Shown one piece after another: positions 39,548 through 50,182 of a stretch of DNA of 64,000 bases. The notes below the pieces were generated by a model. It saw nothing but the letters and a program-made list of their open reading frames with translations. It was not told where the DNA came from and did not search any database. The stretch is from Pseudomonas sp. FP2309. Lineage in GTDB: Bacteria; Pseudomonadota; Gammaproteobacteria; Pseudomonadales; Pseudomonadaceae. The stretch spans positions 4,269,501 to 4,333,500 of the forward strand of contig NZ_CP117439.1 of assembly GCF_030687575.1 (NCBI RefSeq), read 5' to 3'. The position numbers and the translations under genes were made by a program. Within the stretch, counting starts at the first letter, position 1. Every line of letters starts with the position of its first letter.

Positions 39548-41503
39548 TTAGGCGGCGTTCATGGTCTTGTGGGTTTCAATCAAATGCGCTACCACGCCCG
39601 GGTCGGCCAGGGTGGAGATATCGCCCAGCCCGTCGTATTCCGCCGTGGCGATCTTGCGCAGGATGCGACGCATGATTTTGCCCGAACGGGTTTTCGGCAA
39701 GCCCGGTGCCCACTGGATCACGTCCGGCGAAGCGATTGGACCGATCTCTTTGCGCACCCAGTTTTTCAGCTCCAGGCGCAGCGCTTCGTTGGGTTCTTCG
39801 CCATTTTTGAGGGTGACATACACGTAGATGCCCTGCCCCTTGATGTCGTGCGGCACACCCACCACCGCCGCTTCGGCGACTTTAGGGTGGGCCACCATGG
39901 CGCTTTCGATCTCGGCGGTGCCCATGCGGTGGCCGGACACGTTCAATACGTCATCCACACGCCCGGTGATCCACCAGTAGCCGTCTTCATCGCGACGGGC
40001 GCCGTCACCGGTGAAGTACATGCCACGGAAAGTCTTGAAATAGGTGTCCACAAAACGATCATGGTCGCCGTACAGCGTACGGGCCTGGCCTGGCCACGAA
40101 TCGAGGATCACCAGGTTGCCTTCGGCGGCGCCTTCGATGATGTTGCCCAGGTTGTCCACCAATGCCGGCACCACACCAAAGAACGGCCGCGCCGCCGAAC
40201 CCGGCTTGAGCGCATGAGCGCCTGGCAGCGGGCTCATCAGGGTGGCGCCGGTTTCGGTCTGCCACCAGGTGTCGACGATCGGGCAACGGGATTGGCCGAC
40301 GTTCTTGTAGTACCAGTCCCACGCTTCAGGGTTGATCGGCTCACCCACCGAACCGAGCAGGCGCAGGCTGCTGCCGTCCACGCCTTCGCAGGCGGCGGTG
40401 CCCGACGCCATCATGGCGCGGATCGCGGTCGGCGCGGTGTAGAGGATGTTGACCTTGTGCTTGTCGACGATCTTGCCCACCCGGGTAATGTCCGGGTAGT
40501 TCGGCACGCCTTCGAACAGCAGCGTGGTCGCGCCATTGGCCAGCGGGCCGTAGACGATGTAGGTGTGGCCGGTGACCCAGCCGACGTCGGCGGTGCACCA
40601 GTAGATTTCGCCCGGACGGTAGTCGAACACGCGCTCGTGGGTCAGCGCCGCGTACAGCAGGTAACCACCGGTGGTGTGCTGCACGCCTTTAGGCTTGCCG
40701 GTGGAACCGGAGGTGTAGAGGATGAACAGGGCCTCTTCGGCGCCCATTTCTTTGGGCGCACATACGGTGCCCGCTACTTTCATCAGGTCTTCGTACCAGA
40801 TGTCGCGGTGCTGGTTCCACTTGATCGTGCCATTGGTGCGCTTGCACACGATGACTTTCTGGATGCTGCTGGTTTCCGGGTTGGTCAGGGCGTCGTCGAC
40901 GTTGGCCTTGAGCGGAATTTTCTTACCGGCACGGATACCTTCGTCAGCGGTAATCACCACCTTCGACTTACAGTCAATGATGCGACCGGCCAGGGCCTCC
41001 GGCGAGAAACCACCGAACACCACGGAGTGGATCGCACCGATGCGGGTACAGGCCAGCATGGCGACCACGGCTTCGGGGATCATCGGCATGTAGATCGTCA
41101 CCACGTCGCCGCGGTGCACGTCCTGGCCGCGCAGGGCGTTGGCGAACTTGCAGACTTCTTCATGCAGCTCGCGGTAGGTGATGGTGCGGCTCTCGGCAGG
41201 GTCATCGCCCTCCCAGATGATCGCCGCCTGATCGCCGCGCTCGGCGAGGTGACGGTCCAGGCAGTTATAGGAAACGTTCAGGGTGCCATCAGCGAACCAT
41301 TTGATGTCGACATGGTGGTCATCGAAAGAGGTCTGCTTGACCGCGGTGAAAGGCTTGACCCAGTCAAGGCGCTTGGCTTGCTCACGCCAGAAACCATCGG
41401 GGTTGACCACCGACTGCTGGTACATGGCCTTGTAGGTCGCCTCATCGGTCAGCGTGTTGGCTGCTACTTCGGGGCGAACGGGGTACAGGGAAGCCGCACT
41501 CAT
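39548..41503 (-). CDS. acsA: Acetyl-CoA synthetase AcsA
   Basis: It makes acetyl-CoA from acetate, ATP and CoA. The 651-residue protein has the AMP-binding P-loop [19 protein letters not shown] near 262, [18 protein letters not shown] near 415-432, [18 protein letters not shown] near 500, and the conserved acetylatable lysine in [14 protein letters not shown] near 605. Length is normal. It is a single-gene unit between its own terminator and a 412-base upstream gap. Confidence 0.97.
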   Translation of the reverse strand: MSAASLYPVRPEVAANTLTDEATYKAMYQQSVVNPDGFWREQAKRLDWVKPFTAVKQTSFDDHHVDIKWFADGTLNVSYNCLDRHLAERGDQAAIIWEGDDPAESRTITYRELHEEVCKFANALRGQDVHRGDVVTIYMPMIPEAVVAMLACTRIGAIHSVVFGGFSPEALAGRIIDCKSKVVITADEGIRAGKKIPLKANVDDALTNPETSSIQKVIVCKRTNGTIKWNQHRDIWYEDLMKVAGTVCAPKEMGAEEALFILYTSGSTGKPKGVQHTTGGYLLYAALTHERVFDYRPGEIYWCTADVGWVTGHTYIVYGPLANGATTLLFEGVPNYPDITRVGKIVDKHKVNILYTAPTAIRAMMASGTAACEGVDGSSLRLLGSVGEPINPEAWDWYYKNVGQSRCPIVDTWWQTETGATLMSPLPGAHALKPGSAARPFFGVVPALVDNLGNIIEGAAEGNLVILDSWPGQARTLYGDHDRFVDTYFKTFRGMYFTGDGARRDEDGYWWITGRVDDVLNVSGHRMGTAEIESAMVAHPKVAEAAVVGVPHDIKGQGIYVYVTLKNGEEPNEALRLELKNWVRKEIGPIASPDVIQWAPGLPKTRSGKIMRRILRKIATAEYDGLGDISTLADPGVVAHLIETHKTMNAA

Positions 41504-41915
41504 CTTTCTTACCTCGGTGACATAGTTGTTGTTGTATGGCCCAGTTGTAGCCGGGGTGGGCCTATAGAACCATTCGACGATGGTAGTAACAAGACCCTAC
41601 AAATTGCCCTGCTATCCCGCCCGCCCCTCTGGCCCGCGCCCTGCGCGGCTTTGCCCGCCTGCAAAAAAACCTCTGACACGGGATTGTTACAAAAACCGCC
41701 AATAGTGTTTATCAAAAGCACGGGTATATGAATATAACCCCCGGGCCTAGAATCAACTCCGCCCACCAAGGCACCGTGATTTACACGGCAGTGATTAACA
41801 ACGTAACAGCCCCCACGAAGGCACCGTTAATCCAAACTTCCCAACTTTTAAGTTACACACGCGGCCTCATAAGGGCCCCGTGCCCCCTTTCGCCCTGAAG
41901 AAGGTAAGTAAAGAA
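41504..41915. other. Divergent gap acsA / DUF2790 gene
   Basis: About 410 bases serving as promoter region for acsA (minus) and the small periplasmic gene (plus). AAGGCACCGT occurs twice, near 41769 and 41819, as a short direct repeat. No gene, RNA or strong promoter match was found. Confidence 0.55.
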
Positions 41916-42185
41916 ATGAAAGCTCTCGTAGTTATGGCCCTCAGCAGCTTGTGCGCCACCGCCGCCCTGGCCGACGAAGCCCCGACCGAGCTGGCCGGCC
42001 AGAACGCACCGATTGTGGAGGACTACACCTATAGCACTCACTTGGACGTCGCCAAAGTACTGTCCATGAGCACCGTACCCGAAGTATGCGAAGTTGTACC
42101 GGTGAAGATGGAATATGAAGATTCCCAGGGCCAACGCCACATTCTTAATTATCACGTCATGGGCAATGGTTGTTCTAACGGGTAA
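41916..42185 (+). CDS. DUF2790 small secreted protein
   Basis: The 89-residue precursor starts MKALVVMALSSLCATAALADEA, a signal peptide cleaved near ALA-DE. The mature part reads YTYSTHLDVAKVLSMSTVPEVCEVVPVKM and ends YHVMGNGCSNG, the pattern of the Pseudomonas DUF2790 family with two conserved Cys. The ATG at 41916 is preceded by AAGGTAAGTAAAG. Function is unknown; members of this family are often induced by copper or stress, which I cannot test here. It stands alone. Confidence 0.8.
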   Translation: MKALVVMALSSLCATAALADEAPTELAGQNAPIVEDYTYSTHLDVAKVLSMSTVPEVCEVVPVKMEYEDSQGQRHILNYHVMGNGCSNG

Positions 42186-42260
42186 TAACGTCCCCGTGCA
42201 AGTTGCCCCTGAAGTTGTTCGCCGCAAGAAATCGTTCTTGCGGCAAAGTCCCAGTCTCTG

Positions 42261-43619
42261 TTATCGGCCCTGCCTCGCGGCTTTCATAAAATGCCGAGCA
42301 GGCTTGCCGGTGGTTCGATCATCCGGCAACCCCCAGTACACCAGACCTGCGCATAACAGGCAGAACGGCGCCAACGCCAACATGCCCAGGTACGTATTGC
42401 CGCTTACATCGTTGATGTAGCCCACCAGCAACGGCGCCACCATCCCACTGAGCTGCCCCACCGTGTTCACGGCGGCAATCCCCCCGGCGATAGCAATGCC
42501 GGTGAATGCCTGCTGGGGAATCGTCCAGAAAATCGGGATGGCAATGAACACACCGGCCGTGGCCAGCACCAGGAACGAGGTCAGCAGCACGTAGTGCTCG
42601 TTGAAGTAGCACGCGGCGAAATAGCCCACGCCACCCACAGACATGCACAGCCACAGGTACTTGCGCCGCTCACCGGTGGCGTCGGAACGCCGCGTGACGA
42701 TGATCATGCCGATGGCCGCGACCAGATAAGGCAGCGCGGTCAGGAACCCCACCGTTACCTGGCTTTTTATGCCCGAGGCGCTGATCAGGTGAGGCATCCA
42801 GAAATTGAGCCCGTACCCGGTGAGCTTGATCATGAAATAGATCACTGACAGCACGGCCACCTGCCGCGTAAAGATCACCTTGAGCAACGACGCCTGGATC
42901 GGCCTGAACTGCTTCTTATCGTTATCCAGGTTGCGCTGGAGCAAGTCCTTTTCATCCTGACTCAGCCACCGCGCCGACTGAATATCCCGGTCGAGCCGGA
43001 ACAGCACCACCACCCCGAGGACACTGCACGGCAGCCCGGACAGGATGAACAACCAATGCCAGCCCGCCAGCCCGAGAAAACCGTTCATGTACTCGAGGAT
43101 GATGCCCGACACCGGCGCACCCAGCACACCGGCCAGTGGGATCGACAGAAACCAGATGCCATTCATGCTTGCCAGGTTCTTTTTCGGAAACCAGCAGGCC
43201 AGATAGAACAACAGCGCCGGACCAAACCCGGCCTCCATCACGCCGATCAGAAAGCGCAGGAAGTACAAGGTGTATTCGTTGTAGGCAAACACCAGCGCCG
43301 CCGTCGCCAAGCCCCACGACACCATGATGCGACAGATCCAGCTGGGCGCCCCATAGCGCTTGAGCCCGTAACTGCTCGGCACTTCGAACAGCACATACCC
43401 AAAGAAAAAAATGCTCGCGGCGAACCCGTACGCCGCATCCGACAGGCCCAGGTCCGCCTGCATCTGGGTCTTGGCGAAGCTGATATTGATCCGGTCAAAA
43501 TAGGAAAACAGAAAACACACAATTGTCAGCGGCAAAATCCGCCAGGCGATGCGTCGGTAGAGCAACAGTTCATCGATCCCGGCAGGGTTCAGGGCAGTGC
43601 TTGGCGTTGCAGTCGTCAT
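42261..43619 (-). CDS. MFS transporter, anion:cation symporter family
   Basis: The 452-residue protein has about 12 membrane helices. Near the N-terminus, LLLYRRIAWRILPLTIVCFL and FSYFDRINISFAKTQMQADLGLS near 38-60 are typical of the ACS group (phthalate, tartrate, galactonate, tricarballylate carriers). FEVPSSYGLKRYGAPSWICRIM near 78-99 is the signature loop. It lies downstream of the aconitase-like gene on the same strand (202-base gap), so the substrate is probably a di- or tricarboxylate handled by that enzyme. The specific substrate is not readable. Confidence 0.85.
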   Translation of the reverse strand: MTTATPSTALNPAGIDELLLYRRIAWRILPLTIVCFLFSYFDRINISFAKTQMQADLGLSDAAYGFAASIFFFGYVLFEVPSSYGLKRYGAPSWICRIMVSWGLATAALVFAYNEYTLYFLRFLIGVMEAGFGPALLFYLACWFPKKNLASMNGIWFLSIPLAGVLGAPVSGIILEYMNGFLGLAGWHWLFILSGLPCSVLGVVVLFRLDRDIQSARWLSQDEKDLLQRNLDNDKKQFRPIQASLLKVIFTRQVAVLSVIYFMIKLTGYGLNFWMPHLISASGIKSQVTVGFLTALPYLVAAIGMIIVTRRSDATGERRKYLWLCMSVGGVGYFAACYFNEHYVLLTSFLVLATAGVFIAIPIFWTIPQQAFTGIAIAGGIAAVNTVGQLSGMVAPLLVGYINDVSGNTYLGMLALAPFCLLCAGLVYWGLPDDRTTGKPARHFMKAARQGR

Positions 43620-43821
43620 GGTATGTCTCCGTCATTATTGTTGTTGGAGAGTGTTAATTTCCGGCCACGCACGGCAGCCGGCTGGAACGTCAGCAAGCCG
43701 GTCACGGACAGCTCAGCTCACCCACACGATAAGGGCCGCAACGCGAAGCGGCTCGGCCACACCGCCATTGCAAAGCATGGCTTCGTGCCGGTCACAGAGA
43801 TCGGCCGTCGAAAAATCCATC

Positions 43822-45783
43822 TCAACGCACCTCCTCTGTGCACGCTAGCCGGCGTAATTCGTCAAAACTGCCGAGACGCCCAAGGAAGGCACTGGCCGCC
43901 ACGGTGTAGGGGTTGGCAAGCCACACCTGGCCTGGCCCGGAACGACCAGGAAAATTGCGGTTGATCGCGCTCACGGTCACCTGGTCTGCACGCGTGGAAG
44001 ACCCCGGACCGCAGTTCGCGCAAGCGCCGCAGCCGGGCATGATCATCTGGACGCCCAGGCGCTCGAAGGTGGTCACGTAGCCCTGCTCGACGCAGTAGTC
44101 GCGCACCGCCAACGTGCCATATTGCAGGAAGAGCCGGGTGCGCTCATGCAGCGACAATCCATGTGCCAGGCCCCAGGCCAGGACCTCGTGGTAATAGTCA
44201 AAGTCCTCGCGCTTGCCCGCGGTACAGGAGCCGCCGTAGGCAATGTCGACGAATACAGGCCTCTCGAGCGTGGCAAGGGCTACGGCGTTTCCCGGATCGC
44301 CGGGCGCAGCGACCATCGGCGTCAGGCGCGAGCAGTCGATGCCCAGCCGCACTTTGTATTCGGCCTGCGCATCACTGAATAACCACGGCTCCAGCTCAAT
44401 GGCCACGCCGCGGCGTTCAAGAATGAAATCGACGGTTTTCTGGTCGGGCTCCACGATGCCAGTGAACCCGCCCAGCTCCGCCACCATATTGGTCAAGGTG
44501 GCTCGCTCATCAATGGACATGGCGCGCACCGCTTCGCCGGTGTATTCGAACACTGCGCCAATCCCATGGCCCTGACGGATGAACGTCGAGCCCAGCAACT
44601 CGAGCACCACGTCCTTGGCGGTTACCCCAGGCGCAAGTCGGCCATTGAGCTCGACACGGATAACCTCGGGCATCCGACAGCGGATGTAACCGGTGGCCCA
44701 GCTGTTGGCGATGTCCGTGGCGCCGGCCCCAAAGGCCAGGCAGCCCAGCGCACCGGAGTGCGGGGAATGCGAGTCGGTGCCCACGACGACTTGGCCGGGC
44801 AGCGCGTACTGCTCGGTCATCAACGCGTGGCAGATGCCCTCCGAGCCAGGGCCGTCACGCAATGCACCGTGCTCGATCACCGGGTAGCGCCGCACAAAGG
44901 CGTCATGGGCGCTGGCCAACCCACCTACCGCAGCGAGCAGGTTGTCACGCACATGGGCCGCACTCTGGCTGGCCAGGATAAGGTGGTCTTGAAAGGCAAT
45001 AATTTCATCGGGACGCACCAGCGCCACGTCGTCACCAAAGGCGTCGTGCATCAGGTGCGCACACATCCCGGTGAAGTAATCGTGGCTGAACCGCCAGTCC
45101 GCCGAGAGAAACACGCCATCACCTTTGACCACCGCGTTATCAGGCTCCAGACGCCGGCGCTCGATGATCTTTTCGATCAGCGTCAGGGGCCGGCCGCTCG
45201 GGAGGCGGTTGAACACTTTGGCATCACGCGGGGGCAACCGGGTCTTGCTGAACGGCAACAGACCGCCTGCGCGGATCACCGCCTGCGTCACCGCATCGCG
45301 CCCGATGAGGAACTCGTCTATATCGATGGCTTCACCGGCGCGGATACGCTCGATCAAGCCGAAGTCAGTCGAGGTATAAATCCCGATGTTGTCGCAGTTC
45401 TGGCGATAGATGCGCTCGAAACTCTCGGCAATGATCAACCGGATACCGGCGGACTTTTCCGCCAGCGGGCTGGACTCGCGCGAAGAACCCTTGCCATAGC
45501 GCTTGCCCGCCACCGTGACCGTGAACCCGCCCGCCTGAACCGCGAAGTTGCCGATCGGGCAGACGCCTTCGGCCTTGAACCCCACATAGGGGAACTCACC
45601 CAGCCGCGCGTCGTAGGTCATCATGACCACCACGGGCGTGATTTCGTCGGTGGAAATATCATCACGCAGCGGCAGCGCATCGGCCAGCGTGATGTCGCGC
45701 CCCTGTAACTGGGCACGAACAGCTTCGCTGTGGCGGGATAAAAATAGGACGCGTCCTTCAAAGCGCAGGGGTGTTTTATTCAT
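43822..45783 (-). CDS. Aconitase-family hydratase with swivel domain first
   Basis: The domain order of this 653-residue protein is reversed compared with aconitases. The LeuD-like swivel domain comes first (about 1-180), with GKRYGKGSSRESSPLAEKSAG near 93-113 and the conserved Arg/Ser. The LeuC-like Fe-S domain follows (about 200-640), with VVVGTDSHSPHSGALGCLAFGAG near 340 and the cluster Cys pair in IMPGCGACANCGPGSS near 584. All cluster Cys appear present. It probably hydrates or isomerises a tricarboxylate or alkylmalate. Together with the MFS and divergent LysR genes it forms a catabolic cluster; the substrate is unknown. Confidence 0.85.
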   Translation of the reverse strand: MNKTPLRFEGRVLFLSRHSEAVRAQLQGRDITLADALPLRDDISTDEITPVVVMMTYDARLGEFPYVGFKAEGVCPIGNFAVQAGGFTVTVAGKRYGKGSSRESSPLAEKSAGIRLIIAESFERIYRQNCDNIGIYTSTDFGLIERIRAGEAIDIDEFLIGRDAVTQAVIRAGGLLPFSKTRLPPRDAKVFNRLPSGRPLTLIEKIIERRRLEPDNAVVKGDGVFLSADWRFSHDYFTGMCAHLMHDAFGDDVALVRPDEIIAFQDHLILASQSAAHVRDNLLAAVGGLASAHDAFVRRYPVIEHGALRDGPGSEGICHALMTEQYALPGQVVVGTDSHSPHSGALGCLAFGAGATDIANSWATGYIRCRMPEVIRVELNGRLAPGVTAKDVVLELLGSTFIRQGHGIGAVFEYTGEAVRAMSIDERATLTNMVAELGGFTGIVEPDQKTVDFILERRGVAIELEPWLFSDAQAEYKVRLGIDCSRLTPMVAAPGDPGNAVALATLERPVFVDIAYGGSCTAGKREDFDYYHEVLAWGLAHGLSLHERTRLFLQYGTLAVRDYCVEQGYVTTFERLGVQMIMPGCGACANCGPGSSTRADQVTVSAINRNFPGRSGPGQVWLANPYTVAASAFLGRLGSFDELRRLACTEEVR

Positions 45784-45877
45784 AGGCCCTCTCCTGTCTG
45801 AGAGCGATACTAACCAGCGACCTGTTTACCGGTAGTGATCATTGCTCAGCACACCCATCACCAAATAGCGGTGCTCC

Positions 45878-46801
45878 ATGCAATCAATCTGGCGATTTGA
45901 CCCCACGTCCCTGAAGCTCTTCATTGCTGCCTGCGAACTGGGCAGCATCGCCCGCGCCGCCGACAAGGAAAACATGGTGGCCTCGGCGGTGAGCAAACGC
46001 ATTGCCGAACTCGAAGACGCCGTGGGCACTGCGTTGTTCTATCGCCATAAAAAAGGCATCACCGCCACGCCCGCCGGCCAGTGCCTGCTGAAGCACGCCA
46101 CACGGGTGGTCGATGATTTGTTGCAGATGAGCGCGCAACTGTCCGACTTCGCCCAGGGACAACGCGGACATATAAGGATCGGCGCGAATCGCTCCAGCAT
46201 CATCCAGTTCCTGCCCCATGACCTTCGCGCCTTCCGCACGGCGCACCCGGCTATCGAAATAGAGCTTGAGGAACAAACCAGCGAAGAAGCCGTGGCGTCG
46301 GTGCTCGGCAATCGAAATGACGTGGGCATCGGCACCGGCCTGCTCGACGCCGCAGCGCAAGGCCTGGAAGTGCATGATTACCACGCGGATGAATTGGTGC
46401 TGGTGGTGCCGATGGGCCACCCACTGTCGCGGCACCGCGTTATCGCCTTTTGCGACAGCCTGTCGTTCAGCCATATCGCGCTGCACAAGGACAGCCCGCT
46501 GTATCGCACGCTGGAGCAGGCCGCCCGCAACGGCAGCCAGGCGATCAACTACGAGGTGCATGTTAAAAGCTTCGACGCGGTGTGCCGGATGGTCCAGGCC
46601 AACCTGGGCATCGCCGTCATCCCGAGAAAAGCGGTCAGCCACGCCGATGGGCCCGGTCTGGTCAGCATCCGCCTGAGTGACAACTGGGCGTCCCGGCGTT
46701 TTCACCTCATCAGCCGGCCGACGCCCTACCAGTCGGCGGCGTGCCGAAGCCTGCTGCAGTTTCTGCGCGCTCAGTTACCCGGCCAGGGGCACGCCGATTG
46801 A
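45878..46801 (+). CDS. LysR-type regulator of the aconitase/MFS cluster
   Basis: The 307-residue protein has an N-terminal winged helix-turn-helix, LKLFIAACELGSIARAADKENMVASAVSKRIAELEDAVGT near residues 12-51, then FYRHKKGITATPAG near 54. The C-terminal LysR substrate domain includes RIGANRSSIIQFLP near 97 and a VVPMGHPLS segment near 180. It is divergent from the aconitase-like gene with a 94-base gap, the classic arrangement for a regulator of the neighbouring operon. The ligand is presumably the substrate or product of that enzyme. Confidence 0.9.
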   Translation: MQSIWRFDPTSLKLFIAACELGSIARAADKENMVASAVSKRIAELEDAVGTALFYRHKKGITATPAGQCLLKHATRVVDDLLQMSAQLSDFAQGQRGHIRIGANRSSIIQFLPHDLRAFRTAHPAIEIELEEQTSEEAVASVLGNRNDVGIGTGLLDAAAQGLEVHDYHADELVLVVPMGHPLSRHRVIAFCDSLSFSHIALHKDSPLYRTLEQAARNGSQAINYEVHVKSFDAVCRMVQANLGIAVIPRKAVSHADGPGLVSIRLSDNWASRRFHLISRPTPYQSAACRSLLQFLRAQLPGQGHAD

Positions 46802-47237
46802 TCGATTGGCAGCGCAGGCACCGGGGCCGGGCAAAGGCCTGCTGACATTCGGCCACCGTCCGTCAAAAAATTCCTGCCCGCCAACCCCTGTAAACCCTCG
46901 TTGCGGCTCAAAAAGCCGTGATTTTGTGTGCGCGCCGAGACCATCCGCCGCAACACAGCGGCGATTTTTTCCCTATAATGCGCGGGTAAATCGGGCCTGC
47001 AATATCCCTTTACACAGGGACGAAGAGCCAGACCTGAGGCCTCCGCTGGAGCAAACACGCACCGCTCCGCACCTCAAGCCTCACGCAGAGTACCCGTAAC
47101 CCCATTGCGTTTAATGCCTGCGCTAGCTGCTGCAACAAACGATTCCTTAAGATCCACCGCGGCCCTGGGCCGTGTGAACACCCAACCATCCGGTTTCACA
47201 CGGGCACCTTGAGCCCTCACGCAGGAGACGACACGTC
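46802..47237 (+). other. nrdB leader with promoter and hairpin
   Basis: This 436-base gap has a good -10 box TATAAT at 46974-46979 without a good -35. It also has a long leader containing an inverted repeat: CCGTGTGAA (47170-47178) and TTCACACGG (47195-47203), with 16 bases between. No ORF of note and no nrdA are present. The hairpin lies about 35 bases before the nrdB ATG and could affect translation. I saw no clear NrdR box. Confidence 0.6.
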
Positions 47238-48488
47238 ATGCTGAGCTGGGACGAATTCGACAAAGAAGAAGAAGGCGAAGTAGCCGCTAAAGGCGCCAAC
47301 GCCGGCCACGCCACCGAAGCCAACATGGACCGCCTCGACGGTGCCGGCGCCGCTGCCGCCATTGAAGCCCGCGCCGTCACCGCCAACGACTCGGCCGCCA
47401 TCGTGCGCGCCAAGGCCGCCCTGGACAAACTCGACGTTGCCGAAGGCCTCGCCGAACTCGAAGGCGCCTCCGCCCGTGTCGCCGTCGACGAAAAGCGCAT
47501 GATCAACTGCCGCGCCGACCTCAACCAGCTCGTGCCCTTCAAGTACGACTGGGCCTGGCAGAAGTACCTCGACGGCTGCGCCAACCACTGGATGCCGCAA
47601 GAGGTCAACATGACCGCCGACATCGCCCTGTGGAAAAACCCCGAAGGCCTGACCGACGACGAACGCCGCATCGTCATGCGCAACCTGGGCTTCTTCTCCA
47701 CCGCCGATTCCCTGGTCGCCAACAACCTCGTGCTGGCCGTGTACCGCCTGATCACCAACCCGGAGTGCCGCCAGTACATCCTGCGCCAGGCCTTCGAAGA
47801 AGCGATCCACACCCACGCCTACCAGTACTGCATCGAATCGCTGGCCATGGATGAAGGCGAGATCTTCAACATGTACCACGAGATCCCATCGGTGGCTAAA
47901 AAGGCCGCCTGGGGCCTCAAATACACCCGCTCGATCTCCGATCCGAAGTTCGAAACCGGCACCGTCGACACCGACAAAGAGTTGCTGCGCAACCTGGTCG
48001 CCTACTACTGCGTACTGGAAGGCATCTTCTTCTATTGCGGCTTTACCCAGATCCTCTCCATGGGCCGCCGCAACAAAATGACCGGCGTGGCCGAACAGTT
48101 CCAATACATCCTGCGCGATGAGTCGATGCACCTGAACTTCGGTATCGATGTAATCAACCAGATCAAAATCGAAAACCCGCACTTGTGGGATGCCGAGATG
48201 AAAGAAGAAGCGACCCAGATGATTCTGCAGGGCACGCAGCTGGAGATTGAATACGCGCGCGATACCATGCCTCGCGGTGTACTCGGCATGAATGCGGCGA
48301 TGATGGAGGATTATCTGAAGTTCATCGCGAATCGTCGGTTGTCGCAGATCGGGTTGAAGGAAGAGTACCCAGGGACGACTAACCCGTTCCCGTGGATGAG
48401 CGAGATTATGGATTTGAAGAAAGAGAAGAATTTCTTTGAGACTCGGGTGATTGAGTATCAGACGGGTGGGGCGTTGAGCTGGGATTGA
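47238..48488 (+). CDS. nrdB: Ribonucleotide reductase class Ia, beta subunit NrdB
   Basis: NrdB carries the di-iron tyrosyl radical cofactor for NrdA. The 416-residue product has an Ala-rich N-terminal extension (about 1-85) seen in pseudomonads. The ferritin-like core follows, with [17 protein letters not shown] near 118, [20 protein letters not shown] near 146, the iron-ligand EExxH in [22 protein letters not shown] near 187-208 and [13 protein letters not shown] near 288. A good GGAG precedes the ATG. The partner gene nrdA is not adjacent within the window. Confidence 0.95.
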   Translation: MLSWDEFDKEEEGEVAAKGANAGHATEANMDRLDGAGAAAAIEARAVTANDSAAIVRAKAALDKLDVAEGLAELEGASARVAVDEKRMINCRADLNQLVPFKYDWAWQKYLDGCANHWMPQEVNMTADIALWKNPEGLTDDERRIVMRNLGFFSTADSLVANNLVLAVYRLITNPECRQYILRQAFEEAIHTHAYQYCIESLAMDEGEIFNMYHEIPSVAKKAAWGLKYTRSISDPKFETGTVDTDKELLRNLVAYYCVLEGIFFYCGFTQILSMGRRNKMTGVAEQFQYILRDESMHLNFGIDVINQIKIENPHLWDAEMKEEATQMILQGTQLEIEYARDTMPRGVLGMNAAMMEDYLKFIANRRLSQIGLKEEYPGTTNPFPWMSEIMDLKKEKNFFETRVIEYQTGGALSWD

Positions 48489-48510
48489 TTTAAGTCTCTG
48501 CACCACAAAC

Positions 48511-48543
48511 AAAAAGCCCTGACATATTTCAGGGCTTTTTTTG
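48511..48543 (+). terminator. Terminator after nrdB
   Basis: AAAAAGCCCT (48511-48520) pairs with AGGGCTTTTT (48531-48540), followed by a T-run. It stands at the left edge of the accessory island and may serve both nrdB and the opposing ATPase gene. Confidence 0.92.
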
Positions 48544-48560
48544 TAAAATCCAATTGCCAG

Positions 48561-50168
48561 TCAGTCTTTGACTAACTTAGCCTTATCAACTTTCCCCATC
48601 AAATAAGAAGTAAGACTTAAAATATTAAGACAATCCACATCTGAGAATATGGCAGGAACGACTGAGTCAATGGGAGCGTGATTCATCGGATTCCTAAATC
48701 CACTTACCAATCCTCTTGACATCGCTTGTTGCCCCTCTTGGAGATTTCGGCCCGTGGCTGTCGAAATGTCACTTACATGTAAACAGGGATTATTGGTAAA
48801 TGCTCGCCCCACTAGATCATTGGCATCTTCAGTCCGCCCAGTCAGAGTACGAATATATTCCAAATAAATTTTTACAGCCTGATCAGCTGCCTGCCCATAC
48901 TGACGATTTTCATAATAAGACCTAACGCGCTCACGTAAATTATCATTTAAGTAACGCCAATGCAACTGAGGATACTCTGGAACTATTTTATGTAACGCCT
49001 TTATTATCGGGGTAAACTTTTCAAGTGCATCTTCTGCACTGAGCATATTTAAAATATCTGAAGTTTGCTCCTTGACATCGTCAGGCATCGTGGACATCCA
49101 AAACTCAGTATCTATACCAGTAGCCTGATGAAAATCAGTATCCTTTTTTTTCTTTCTCTGCTCTCTCCAACTAGCATTCACTTTAGAAATCATTTCTGAC
49201 AAAAACTCACGAAACTCTTTCATCTCGTTATTATCCCAATTAATAGACTGCCTATTAGTTGAAATAACATCTTCCGACAAAAGATCAATAAAGTCTGCCT
49301 GAATCCAACCAGTTAAATATTGAAAAAAGTGACTAGACGTACTATTTGAAAAAAACTCGGGCATATTCACGAGCTTACCACGAGAAAAAAGCGATACACC
49401 TCTGAGTCCAGAATTAGGTTTTATTGGTGTAGCCGCAGTGTAAAAAACCCCTTTAACCTTACCAGAAAACTTACTACCCTTAGGCACTAGCAACTCAACA
49501 TCCCACTCAAACTCTTTAGTAAAATTTGAATACCGACGAGCGTTATCAACGACAAGACTCAGCCCGTCCGTATTTGTCAAAACTATCTCAAAACTGTCGT
49601 CTACAATAAAAATCTTTGAAAGGCTATCAGCTAATCCTTGCACATCAAAAGAACTCTGCCTTTTCAACTCAGATAGCTTAATTATTGTTCCATCTGGCTT
49701 ATCAACGGGAACATTGACCAACTCTGCTTGTGGATTATAGCTCCCCTCCGCATCCATCAACTCATCCCAATTAAGAACAAATCTATTCCTCAGCCCCCCA
49801 CTAACAGTATCTACGGTAATGATCTTTGACAGACCGAATAAAGCTAATTTGCCCAAACCTTTTTTGCCTGTAGGCAGACGCTCAAACTTAGTTGTTGGTT
49901 TATCACCATCTTCTTTCCGACGGTTTCGACCAATAACTAAAAATTTGTTTTGAATATCATCCGAAGACATTCCATGACCGCTATCCAAGACCTGAATGGA
50001 AATAGGCTTACCATTACTTTCATGAAATTTTATTTCAACTCGAGAAGCATCAGCATCATAAGCATTCGAAATCAACTCGGCCAAGGCAGGAGGCAAAGTT
50101 GAATACATTCGAACCCCAAGGTGCTCAATCGTCCGAGGATCGAATTTCATCTCGTATTGGCCAGCCAT
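48561..50168 (-). CDS. GHKL ATPase with C-terminal HEPN-like domain
   Basis: This 535-residue protein has an N-terminal GHKL (MORC/Hsp90/MutL-type) ATPase: N-box PALAELISNAYDADASRVEI near residues 27-46, G1 motif LDSGHGMSSDDI near 61-72 and G2 motif PTGKKGLGKLALFGL near 98-112. A middle domain and a helical linker (about 330-440) follow. The C-terminus (about 450-520) reads LVSGFRNPMNHAPIDS, with R-N-P-x-x-H, the RX4H signature of HEPN or Ymh/Abi-C-like domains, where the His is often catalytic in RNases. It lies 14 bases after a C5 DNA methyltransferase gene on the same strand, so the two form an operon. The region is AT-rich. A defence or restriction-like role is an inference. Confidence 0.75.
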   Translation of the reverse strand: MAGQYEMKFDPRTIEHLGVRMYSTLPPALAELISNAYDADASRVEIKFHESNGKPISIQVLDSGHGMSSDDIQNKFLVIGRNRRKEDGDKPTTKFERLPTGKKGLGKLALFGLSKIITVDTVSGGLRNRFVLNWDELMDAEGSYNPQAELVNVPVDKPDGTIIKLSELKRQSSFDVQGLADSLSKIFIVDDSFEIVLTNTDGLSLVVDNARRYSNFTKEFEWDVELLVPKGSKFSGKVKGVFYTAATPIKPNSGLRGVSLFSRGKLVNMPEFFSNSTSSHFFQYLTGWIQADFIDLLSEDVISTNRQSINWDNNEMKEFREFLSEMISKVNASWREQRKKKKDTDFHQATGIDTEFWMSTMPDDVKEQTSDILNMLSAEDALEKFTPIIKALHKIVPEYPQLHWRYLNDNLRERVRSYYENRQYGQAADQAVKIYLEYIRTLTGRTEDANDLVGRAFTNNPCLHVSDISTATGRNLQEGQQAMSRGLVSGFRNPMNHAPIDSVVPAIFSDVDCLNILSLTSYLMGKVDKAKLVKD

Positions 50169-50182
50169 ATAAATCTCGTCCC

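Noticed and set aside
39521..41731. A 736-codon plus-strand open frame opposite acsA
   Set aside because: Same reasoning; acsA is unmistakable and the antisense product is His/Arg/Gly-rich with no family features.
46951..46979. A full sigma-70 promoter for nrdB
   Set aside because: The TATAAT is good, but no acceptable -35 box is found 16-18 bases upstream, so only the -10 is noted.
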